Origin: Nitrospira sp.
Lineage (GTDB): Bacteria > Nitrospirota > Nitrospiria > Nitrospirales > Nitrospiraceae
Assembly (NCBI GenBank): GCA_030456405.1
Contig: JAKDNQ010000149.1
Span: 1-5,830 of the forward strand
Direction: 5' to 3'
Length of the DNA: 5,830 nt
The notes under the pieces are model-generated. The model was not told the origin of the DNA and did no database searches. It saw only the letters and a list, made by a program, of their open reading frames with translations. This document shows positions 1-5,284 of the stretch, one piece after another. The position numbers were made by a program, and so were the translations under genes. Positions within the stretch are counted from its first letter, which is position 1. Every line of letters starts with the position of its first letter.

Positions 1-28
1 AGGCGTAGCATTTCTCACCCGCCCACCC

Positions 29-48
29 CAAGCTGCCAAGACAGCTTG
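29..48. repeat. Short hairpin, 7-bp stem
   Basis: CAAGCTG (29-35) and CAGCTTG (42-48) are perfect inverted arms around a 6-nt loop. Neither strand carries a T-tract directly after the stem, so it is not a convincing intrinsic terminator. It lies inside the larger inverted repeat. Confidence 0.4.
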
Positions 49-101
49 TTCTCCAAGTGGGCTACGTTGAGGATGCTTTCGAGGTGAGAACGATGCCTGG
101 T

Positions 102-123
102 GAAAGGCGCGTCTCGGCGCGCC
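102..123 (-). terminator. gspK: Possible weak terminator hairpin after gspK
   Basis: On the minus strand, GGCGCG (123-118) and CGCGCC (111-106) form a GC-only 6-bp stem with a 6-nt loop, followed by only three T residues (105-103). It lies about 40 bp past the gspK stop. The position suits the end of the operon, but the U-tract is very short, so intrinsic termination is doubtful. It may simply be part of the surrounding repeat. Confidence 0.22.
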
Positions 124-164
124 AGGGCTGGGCGGGTGAGAAGAGTGGCTTTTTCAGCATCTTG

Positions 165-1112
165 CTAGAGGACGCGGTAGTACAGCAGAGAACTCGCTCC
201 AGTGTTCTGGTCGCGCTGGAGCACTGCGATCGCGTTTCTGGTCACTTCGTTCACGCGCACCGTCATGCGGGCCAAGAAGAGATCGCTTTTGACATCGTAC
301 AGATTTTGGGCGCGGAGTTCCTTTCCGATATCTGCAAAACTACTCACACGATCTAAGTCTTGAATGGTCTTGAAGGGGCGCGATATGGCAATGTCGGCAG
401 CCACGCCTTGCGTAATACTTGGATCGAGCGCCTGAAGCACAAAAGGGTCTGCGGTGTTCAGATTCACTTTACTTTGTCCTTCTTGAGGATAGACGGTCAC
501 CAGCTTTGAGAGCTTTGCCATGATGTCTGGAGTCATCCCTTTAATCAGGCGCAACTCTAAGAATGTCTGCAGAGGAGCATTGGCCGCCCGGTAAGGGGGG
601 CGCAGCGTTTGATAGTAAATGCTTTCTGCCCCGGCAGGCTCCGGCGTCTCGTCCTGATCCACCCAATCGACGATGGCATCCACCAGATCCTGCCTGATCT
701 GCAACAGCTCGAAGAGCCGCTTGACCCTCTGGACCCTAGCTTTCTTGGCAATGGGGTCACCGCCCGCTGCCAGGTCGTTCAGGTTCAGCTTGCCCCGTTC
801 ATCCTCGATCCGGGCGTTCAGCAGTCCGTCACCGAGGACGTAATCTTTGATGGGAAGGGCCCACAAATCGGTGGGAGCGTCATAGAACTGGCCCGCTTTC
901 CTGTCCTTGGCAAGGTCTTGTTGTAAGGTGCCACGGGCTGCCTGCACCGCGGCGCGCGCGAGAACCGTGGCTTTGAAATTATCGCGAAAGGCCGCGGCGT
1001 CGCGGTATTCTCGTCTCGCTTCGGCGTCGAACTCTAGAATCAGCGCCACCAGGAGGGCGAGAACCAGGAGTGTGAGAAGAAGGGCGATACCACGTTCATC
1101 AGACCTTCGCAT
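165..1112 (-). CDS. gspK: Type II secretion system minor pseudopilin GspK
   Basis: The 315-residue product is GspK, the large minor pseudopilin that caps the T2SS pseudopilus with GspI and GspJ. The N-terminus is a prepilin leader of eight residues (MRRSDERG), then I9-A-L and a hydrophobic helix to about residue 27. Mature position 5 lacks the usual Glu, as is typical of GspK. Family motifs are clear: ARIEDERGKLNLNDL (100-114), DAIVDWVDQDE (145-155), GAESIYY (161-167), PPY with AANAPL (172-181), and KVNLNTADP (215-223) in a helix-hairpin-helix-like region. The acidic D/E cluster near 149-163 fits the calcium-binding region known in GspK, but this is not proven here. The length is normal. ATG at 1112 overlaps gspM by 14 bp with no strong Shine-Dalgarno, suggesting translational coupling. 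It is the last gene of the visible block, whereas gspK normally follows gspJ. The TAG stop abuts the downstream repeat. Confidence 0.93.
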   Translation of the reverse strand: MRRSDERGIALLLTLLVLALLVALILEFDAEARREYRDAAAFRDNFKATVLARAAVQAARGTLQQDLAKDRKAGQFYDAPTDLWALPIKDYVLGDGLLNARIEDERGKLNLNDLAAGGDPIAKKARVQRVKRLFELLQIRQDLVDAIVDWVDQDETPEPAGAESIYYQTLRPPYRAANAPLQTFLELRLIKGMTPDIMAKLSKLVTVYPQEGQSKVNLNTADPFVLQALDPSITQGVAADIAISRPFKTIQDLDRVSSFADIGKELRAQNLYDVKSDLFLARMTVRVNEVTRNAIAVLQRDQNTGASSLLYYRVL

Positions 1113-1647
1113 AGGTCACGATTCTCAGTGTCGCATCGAGATTGATTGGATTATCGTATTTCGGTTTGATTTGCAGATGATGCACCTGAACGTCATAGGG
1201 CGCCTGTTCGATCGCCGCCAGCAGCGCAAGGAGTTGAGGAAGCGTGACGCCGTCGAGCCGAAGGTCGACCGCGGTTTCCTGATAGCCCTGGACGACCGCG
1301 GGGGATTGCGGTTGTAAGCCGACGATGCGATCGCGAATCTGCGCACCCGTCGTCGCTTCTTCCATGAAGGCCAGCAGCGAAAACTGGGCCGGCGGGATCG
1401 GCATGCGTTGTTCAAGCTTGGTGATACGCGCCTGCTTGGCCACATACTCCTGCGCGACGAGCGCCAATTCTTGGCTGTCTTTCGCTTTTCGTTTCGCTTG
1501 CCGATCGAGCTTGTCGATCGAGGCCATGAGCGGATCGACGATCAGGAGAAAGACGAGCGCGGCCACAAGCATGGCTCCGCCAGCCGCCACGATGATGCGT
1601 TCGCGCTGGGCGAAATTCCGCCACCGTTCCTTCAGCATGTGCATCAT
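1099..1647 (-). CDS. gspM: Type II secretion system inner-membrane protein GspM
   Basis: The 182-residue product matches GspM, a bitopic inner-membrane protein that partners GspL in the T2SS assembly platform. A short basic cytoplasmic N-terminus (about 1-16, with the typical W..F..RER pattern at W9-R17) precedes one membrane helix at about 18-38. A charged, probably coiled-coil stretch follows (about 42-82, KLDRQAKRKAKDSQEL onward). The C-terminal region (about 86-181) reads as a small alpha/beta domain of the ferredoxin-like GspM/PilO type. ATG at 1647 forms an ATGA overlap with the gspL TGA, so it is probably coupled to gspL translation. No good Shine-Dalgarno is present. In-frame ATGs at 1644 and 1638 are possible alternatives. 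PilO is the T4P counterpart, but the linked gspK and gspJ favour GspM. Confidence 0.9.
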   Translation of the reverse strand: MMHMLKERWRNFAQRERIIVAAGGAMLVAALVFLLIVDPLMASIDKLDRQAKRKAKDSQELALVAQEYVAKQARITKLEQRMPIPPAQFSLLAFMEEATTGAQIRDRIVGLQPQSPAVVQGYQETAVDLRLDGVTLPQLLALLAAIEQAPYDVQVHHLQIKPKYDNPINLDATLRIVTYAKV

Positions 1648-3224
1648 GGCCGTTGCACCGTATAGGTGAGGCGAAACACGACTTGGTTCGGCACCGCGCC
1701 GACGTGGGTATCGCTGATGGATACGTCATGGAGGGTCTCGTTCGCCATGAAGGACTGCTTAATCTTCTCAACTGCGTCGAACGTCGTGGTTTCTCCCTCC
1801 AGATGAATGCTCGTCCCGTCGATCGTCAGTTCCCGTATCTTCAACGGTACCGCCAGCGGCACATGCTTCACGAGTTCTGCAAGGCCGGCCAGAACGTTAT
1901 AACGCGCGCCGTCGACGCTCGAGAGATCTTTTTCCAGCTGCGACACTCGATAGCGCGCCTGCTCCAATTCATCACCTGGACTCACGCCGGGACCAAACGT
2001 CTGCTCATATTGCGTCTGAAGTCCTTGCTTGAGGTCTTTGACCGTCGCATCCTTGAGGGCGACGCGTACGGAGAGATCTCCCAATACAAGAAGAGCCAGG
2101 ATGAGTCCTCCCCATAGAGCCAGCCGTCGATCCCGCTTGGACACCTCCGTTGTGCCTGATGCGGCATCGCTGCTGGCTTTGAAGTCCAGAGCGAGATTCG
2201 ATCCTGCCAGCTTGGACTTCCAGCGGGGGCGGACAATGTTTGGATGGATCGACAATCCAAACGCGATGGAAAACGCGCGGGGACAGCTCGATCCAAATCC
2301 TTGCCGTGGGCCGACCGGGAGTAAGCCGAGTTGCTGTGCCATATGCCCGCTGAGTTCTTTCAGCTTAGAGCCCCCGCCCGATACCCAGCAATGGGTGAGC
2401 CGTTGATGGGCTGCGCCTTCATAGGTGTGAATGGACACGCGTAACTCTTTAATGATCGGTTCAAGCCAGGTCTCTATTTCCTGTACGGCCATGGCCCGCT
2501 TTCTCCGCTCAGCTTCGGCGAAGCTGCAAGCGTAGCGGACGGCGAGCGCATGGGTGAGATGATTACTCCCCCACAACAGGGTCCGCAACAACACGGGGCG
2601 GCCTTCATGCACGAGACAGAGGGTTGTCTTTGAGGCTCCGACGTCGATGATCGCCATGTCGCCGGGGACCTGCGCCCCTTCCTCTTTGAGAAACTGGCTG
2701 ACGGAAAATAACGCCATCCCGTCAATCGTGATGGCGGAAGGGTTGAGATCGGCGGAAGCCATAAACCGCAAATGTTCGGCTATCTTTGTTTTAGGCGCGG
2801 CGGTGACGAGCACGTCGGACCCTTTGGCTTTTGCGTTTCCTTCCAGGGATTCTCGCGCCGGCAATAACAGACTTCCGACGGTGACGTCCTCCAAGGGCAT
2901 GGGAATCAGATTTTCCATTTCGAACGGGACAATCTGCGCCAGTTTGGAAGCATCTCGAAAGGGGAAGGAGAGGGTTCTGACGAAGACATCTTGGCAGGGG
3001 AGCGCGGTAACAATTTCTCCACTCCCATACAAACCATGCTGCCAGAGAAAGTTTCTGAGCATGGCTGTGCGATATGCCGGTTCCGTATGTTCCTGACGTC
3101 CATACGGAACGGGCTGGTGAAAGTATTCGACCGACTCACGTCCTGTCAGGCGGCGGCGGAACCGCACCGCCTTCAAGGCCGTTTGCCCGATATCGAGCCC
3201 AACACATTCAGCAATCATCGACAA
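1644..3224 (-). CDS. gspL: GspL with PilM-like actin-fold cytoplasmic domain
   Basis: The 526-residue product is the T2SS GspL scaffold, which links the cytoplasmic GspE ATPase to the periplasmic platform through GspM. Residues about 6-330 are an actin/PilM-like domain: VGLDIGQTALKAV (8-20, phosphate-1-like loop), a PilM-type segment around 75-114 (R83 to EMENLIPMPLEDV), AIIDVGASKTTL (191-202, phosphate-2-like) and VSGGGSKL (281-288, adenosine-loop-like). A single membrane helix spans about 367-387. It is followed by a charged coiled-coil-like stretch (388-436) and a PilN/GspL-type ferredoxin-like domain (about 440-526). It is longer than classical GspL (about 400 residues, from memory) and looks like PilM and PilN joined in one chain. 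The start is TTG at 3224, because GAGGAG lies 9 nt upstream; an ATG two codons later (3218) would be 15 nt away. A 140-bp gap with a repeat separates it from gspN. Confidence 0.88.
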   Translation of the reverse strand: MSMIAECVGLDIGQTALKAVRFRRRLTGRESVEYFHQPVPYGRQEHTEPAYRTAMLRNFLWQHGLYGSGEIVTALPCQDVFVRTLSFPFRDASKLAQIVPFEMENLIPMPLEDVTVGSLLLPARESLEGNAKAKGSDVLVTAAPKTKIAEHLRFMASADLNPSAITIDGMALFSVSQFLKEEGAQVPGDMAIIDVGASKTTLCLVHEGRPVLLRTLLWGSNHLTHALAVRYACSFAEAERRKRAMAVQEIETWLEPIIKELRVSIHTYEGAAHQRLTHCWVSGGGSKLKELSGHMAQQLGLLPVGPRQGFGSSCPRAFSIAFGLSIHPNIVRPRWKSKLAGSNLALDFKASSDAASGTTEVSKRDRRLALWGGLILALLVLGDLSVRVALKDATVKDLKQGLQTQYEQTFGPGVSPGDELEQARYRVSQLEKDLSSVDGARYNVLAGLAELVKHVPLAVPLKIRELTIDGTSIHLEGETTTFDAVEKIKQSFMANETLHDVSISDTHVGAVPNQVVFRLTYTVQRP

Positions 3225-3233
3225 CTGTGTTCG

Positions 3234-3239
3234 CTCCTC
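3234..3239 (-). promoter_or_regulatory. gspL: Ribosome binding site that decides the gspL TTG start
   Basis: GAGGAG on the minus strand is separated by 9 nt from TTG (3224-3222) and by 15 nt from the next in-frame ATG (3218-3216). The spacing favours the TTG. This is the strongest Shine-Dalgarno seen in the window. It fits the fact that gspL follows a gap and cannot rely on coupling to gspN. Confidence 0.6.
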
Positions 3240-3255
3240 ATCTTCACACGAGCCC

Positions 3256-3350
3256 GGTTTGTCTGGTTCATCTGGTTTGTTTTGTTTATTTGGTTGATCT
3301 GGTTAGTTTCGTGGAACCAAACAAACGAGACAAACCAAATAAACAAAATA
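3256..3350. repeat. 9-bp-periodic tandem repeat with inverted continuation, between gspN and gspL
   Basis: On the plus strand, six consecutive 9-bp units run GGTTTGTCT, GGTTCATCT, GGTTTGTTT, TGTTTATTT, GGTTGATCT, GGTTAGTTT (3256-3309), near a GGTTNRTYT consensus. After a 5-bp centre (CGTGG, 3310-3314) come four 9-bp units of complementary type: AACCAAACA, AACGAGACA, AACCAAATA, AACAAAATA (3315-3350). TTTTGTTTATTTGGTT (3280-3295) and its exact reverse complement (3333-3348) form a 16-bp perfect inverted repeat around a 37-nt loop. One arm is almost purely T/G and the other almost purely A/C, unlike the flanking coding DNA. In the operon mRNA it could fold into a long, AU-rich hairpin. No T-tract makes it a normal terminator, and genes continue on both sides. 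Confidence 0.8.
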
Positions 3351-3364
3351 ACGGTCTCTTTCCG

Positions 3365-4255
3365 CTAGAGCGCCACGCGCGCATTCACAATCGGCCCCAC
3401 AAGTTTGAACGTCAAGGGGGCTCCTGGTTGGAACGGTGGCAAGGAGAGGCTTGCCGCTTTTTGAGCAAACCCGGCGCCTGGAATGACCGTGACTGTGAGA
3501 TCGAGGAGGCTTTGTTGCAGAGGTTGTCGCAACGTGATATGCCCCTGGGCTGAAAATGATCCGTCCACACCATCTCCCTTCAAATCCGTGACGTCACATC
3601 CACCATCGCGGCAGGCGAGTACCGCATGGATCTGATTGAATGTCAGCGAGGAATCAGCGGAGGCGCTGGGGGCGATCCGTTCGACGACGAGATCCTTAAT
3701 GTCAGCTTTCACTGTTCCTTCCCCATTGAAGGCGGCTTGTGTGGTATCCCAGCGATGCGCGAAATCTCCCTGGATTGTCCCCCGGCTCACGTAGGGTTTC
3801 AGAACTGTCGCAAGATCCATCTGCTGGAGGTGGCCTTTGACGGCCATAGGACCCTGTAAAGACCATGAGGCTGCGGTCAGCGATCCAGTGGCTCGTCCCA
3901 CTTCTGATTGCGCGACTCCCGGCAGCTGGATGGCGTACTCTACCACTATTTGGCCTAACATTGCCTGAAAGACTGCAATTGCCGCCCGTGCGGCTCCAAC
4001 AGAAATCGTTCCGATTGCCGGTCCAGTGAGGACCAGATCACGCCACTCGATGGCTGCGGGGAGGCCCACCGACCATTCTGCGGCGCGAACCTCCCACCCA
4101 CTCGTTCGATTGAATTCGGTCAACAGGCGATGCTGGAGCGGGCCAAAAGGAAAAGTCAGGAGCAGGAATAGGATGAAACAGGCCAGCGATGCCAGTCCCC
4201 ACCCCAAGGGGCCTTTACGTGTCACTGTCGTAAGCCAGGCAAAAGACCACGTCAT
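3365..4255 (-). CDS. gspN: Type II secretion system protein GspN
   Basis: The 296-residue product resembles the T2SS GspN family found in Deltaproteobacteria and Nitrospirota-like operons, an accessory inner-membrane protein of poorly defined role. A short cytoplasmic N-terminus is followed by one membrane helix at about 18-37. The long periplasmic part is rich in beta-strand patterns with recurring amphipathic strands (WSVGLPAAIEWRDLVLTG at about 61-78, later G-rich strands at 155-245), reminiscent of AsmA-like repeats. A Cys pair, CRDGGC (215-220), could form a periplasmic disulfide. ATG at 4255 is chosen because it makes a 4-bp ATGA overlap with the gspJ stop and has GGGAG 7 nt upstream. 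An ATG at 4279 would add eight residues but lacks a Shine-Dalgarno. Its place between gspJ and gspL is unusual; gspN normally comes last. Family assignment is good, molecular function uncertain. Confidence 0.8.
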   Translation of the reverse strand: MTWSFAWLTTVTRKGPLGWGLASLACFILFLLLTFPFGPLQHRLLTEFNRTSGWEVRAAEWSVGLPAAIEWRDLVLTGPAIGTISVGAARAAIAVFQAMLGQIVVEYAIQLPGVAQSEVGRATGSLTAASWSLQGPMAVKGHLQQMDLATVLKPYVSRGTIQGDFAHRWDTTQAAFNGEGTVKADIKDLVVERIAPSASADSSLTFNQIHAVLACRDGGCDVTDLKGDGVDGSFSAQGHITLRQPLQQSLLDLTVTVIPGAGFAQKAASLSLPPFQPGAPLTFKLVGPIVNARVAL

Positions 4256-4875
4256 GAGGAGGCTCCCATCGTCACCCATTGGCGAACCGTCAGGGGCTCC
4301 GCTTTCCCTTGGAGCAACGTCAGCTCGATCAAAATTGCTCTAGGAATACCAGAGTTTCCACGGCTATCCCATTCATCCAGCCAGCGTTTACCCTTCCCGT
4401 CATAGTAGCGCACATTGAACCCTTTTACCTTGGTGGCGAGCTCGACTCTTTCAACGGATTCGTCCGTCAGACTATAGAGATTTCTTCGAGAAAATCGAAA
4501 GAGGCGATCGCCTTCTCTGGTATAAACAATACGGACCAGCTCAGTATCTTTGGCCGAATCGGCCCCTCGAAACTGACCCATCGTGAGAAAGGCGACCGAA
4601 TCTGCCGGTTGCCCGTCTCGCTGGTCGTTGATCCCCATCCATGGGCCGGTTGCGCGACTCTCGCTGACTGCCAGCTCATCCGTCATGAGGCTTAACGTAC
4701 GGCGAACGATCTGCTCATCGGCTGCTGTCGCTCGCGCTGCTTCGATCGCGTTGGTTGTCACATAGAGAGACCCGAAGACTAATGCAGCCATCATGGCGAT
4801 GAGAGAGACCGCCAGCAGGACCTCGATCAAGGTAAATCCCTTTTCAGAATCCTGTGGCGCTTGTCGAAAACACAT
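4252..4875 (-). CDS. gspJ: Type II secretion system minor pseudopilin GspJ
   Basis: The 207-residue product is GspJ, a minor pseudopilin of the T2SS pseudopilus tip that forms a complex with GspI and GspK. It has a 13-residue leader ending in EKG, with cleavage expected at G13|F14 by prepilin peptidase. The mature N-terminus FTLIEVLLAV has Glu at +5 and is followed by a hydrophobic helix to about residue 40. Conserved GspJ features are the RRTLSLMTDEL helix (58-68), the PADSVAFLTMG strand (90-100), VKGFNVRYYDGKGKRWLDEWD (150-170) and GIPRAILIEL (176-185). The last two, RYYD...W...W followed by an IP-hydrophobic strand, are the family signature. Length is typical. ATG at 4875 has GAGGT 8 nt upstream within gspI, and the genes overlap by 32 bp. 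It ends in a 4-bp overlap with gspN. Confidence 0.92.
   Translation of the reverse strand: MCFRQAPQDSEKGFTLIEVLLAVSLIAMMAALVFGSLYVTTNAIEAARATAADEQIVRRTLSLMTDELAVSESRATGPWMGINDQRDGQPADSVAFLTMGQFRGADSAKDTELVRIVYTREGDRLFRFSRRNLYSLTDESVERVELATKVKGFNVRYYDGKGKRWLDEWDSRGNSGIPRAILIELTLLQGKAEPLTVRQWVTMGASS
4263..4267 (-). promoter_or_regulatory. gspN: Ribosome binding site that decides the gspN start
   Basis: GGGAG on the minus strand lies 7 nt before ATG 4255-4253, inside the end of gspJ. The more upstream ATG at 4279 has no purine-rich match at a suitable distance. Confidence 0.5.
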
Positions 4876-5260
4876 AGGTGCTGACCTCGACCATTTCTAC
4901 TGTTTCCCCTCTCGGCCAGAGAATCTGAATCTTGATTTCCCGCACAACTGGTAACGGTGTGGGCGAGACAATTCGTTTCCACCGATAATTCGCCGGGCGA
5001 TTCGTCATCTCAGGGGTGGCTAGAGACCCCAGCGGGGTCGGCAGAAATTCTCCGCCTGTTTCGCCAAGGGGCAAGAGGGCGCCCAACTCCGTCTCGACCA
5101 ACTTTTCCTGCGCGAGGATCGTTGCGGTCGTGATATCACGGGCTCTCGCATGCAAGTCAAGATCCCAATTGCGAAGCCCCAATAGGATCGGCAACGCCAG
5201 CGCGAGAATGGCGAGCGCGATCAGTACCTCCAATAATGTGAAGCCCCGGTCACTCCCCAT
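4844..5260 (-). CDS. gspI: Type II secretion system minor pseudopilin GspI
   Basis: The 138-residue product is GspI, the minor pseudopilin that nucleates the GspI-J-K tip complex. A six-residue leader (MGSDRG) precedes F7-T-L-L-E11, so Glu sits at mature +5, followed by the hydrophobic helix VLIALAILALALPILLGL (12-29). The helix continuation ATILAQEKLVETEL (46-59) is characteristic of GspI. A short C-terminal beta domain includes YRWKRIVSPTPLPVVREIKIQILWP (92-116) and a final VEVSTYVF strand (124-131), as in the family. Length is normal. The chosen start is ATG 5260, with GAGTGG 5 nt upstream. A GTG at 5269 would add three residues (MGA) with no Shine-Dalgarno. It follows gspH after 24 bp and overlaps gspJ by 32 bp. 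Confidence 0.9.
   Translation of the reverse strand: MGSDRGFTLLEVLIALAILALALPILLGLRNWDLDLHARARDITTATILAQEKLVETELGALLPLGETGGEFLPTPLGSLATPEMTNRPANYRWKRIVSPTPLPVVREIKIQILWPRGETVEMVEVSTYVFSTSATGF
4884..4888 (-). promoter_or_regulatory. gspJ: Ribosome binding site of gspJ inside gspI
   Basis: GAGGT on the minus strand is 8 nt from the gspJ ATG (4875-4873) and lies within the last codons of gspI. gspJ can therefore be initiated independently despite the 32-bp overlap. Confidence 0.5.
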
Positions 5261-5284
5261 AGCACCCACTCTGTGATGACACAG

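Larger units (their letters stand above)
12..142. repeat. Intergenic element bounded by a 14-bp perfect inverted repeat
   Basis: TTCTCACCCGCCCA at 12-25 is the exact reverse complement of TGGGCGGGTGAGAA at 129-142, with 103 bp between the arms. Two shorter hairpins lie inside. No transposase or ORF is enclosed, so this is not an autonomous mobile element. It looks like a folded intergenic repeat (REP/BIME- or MITE-like), or an extended transcript-end structure. The repeats are seen directly; the interpretation is inference. Confidence 0.5.
1..164. other. Non-coding repeat-rich segment downstream of gspK
   Basis: No convincing gene lies here on either strand. The segment follows the gspK stop codon and is dense in inverted and direct repeats. 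The motif TTCTCACCCGCCCA at 12-25 recurs inverted at 129-142. GGTGAGAA occurs at 83-90 and again at 135-142. Small hairpins sit at 29-48 and 106-123. The edge next to gspK reads, on the plus strand, GGCTTTTTCAGCATC just before the TAG stop complement. This resembles an intergenic repeat family I recall from Nitrospira-type genomes, but that is memory and not something shown here. It probably marks the end of the operon or of this gene block; what lies below base 1 is unknown. Confidence 0.6.

Noticed and set aside
57..356. Plus-strand open frame starting in the intergenic segment and running into gspK
   Set aside because: It is mostly antisense to the conserved GspK coding region, and its start lies in the repeat element. 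No recognisable protein features.
1099..3224. Type IV pilus pilM-pilN-pilO genes instead of gspL-gspM
   Set aside because: The PilM and PilN-like parts are in one chain, and the neighbours include GspK, GspJ and GspN, which are specific to T2SS.
3256..3350. CRISPR array or coding repeat
   Set aside because: The units are only 9 bp, adjoin directly without unique spacers, and invert halfway. This does not match CRISPR organisation, and the stops and composition do not support coding.
3256..3364. Intrinsic terminator after gspN
   Set aside because: The potential stem is AU-rich with a long loop and lacks a GC-rich stem followed by a U-tract. Genes of the same complex continue directly downstream.
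3225..3364. Sigma-70-type promoter for gspL
   Set aside because: I found no convincing -35/-10 pair with proper spacing on the minus strand; the AT-rich words belong to the repeat.
3074..3553. Plus-strand open frame with a hydrophobic stretch that looks like a membrane segment
   Set aside because: The hydrophobic run is just the 9-bp T/G repeat read in frame (9 bp equals three codons), and the rest is antisense to gspL and gspN. No Shine-Dalgarno or family resemblance is seen.
4256..4279. Upstream ATG for gspN at 4279
   Set aside because: No Shine-Dalgarno precedes it, and it creates a 28-bp overlap, while ATG 4255 has GGGAG at 7 nt and a classic ATGA overlap with gspJ.
5261..5269. GTG start for gspI at 5269
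   Set aside because: It has no Shine-Dalgarno, whereas ATG 5260 has GAGTGG 5 nt away and still gives a complete prepilin leader. It remains possible.
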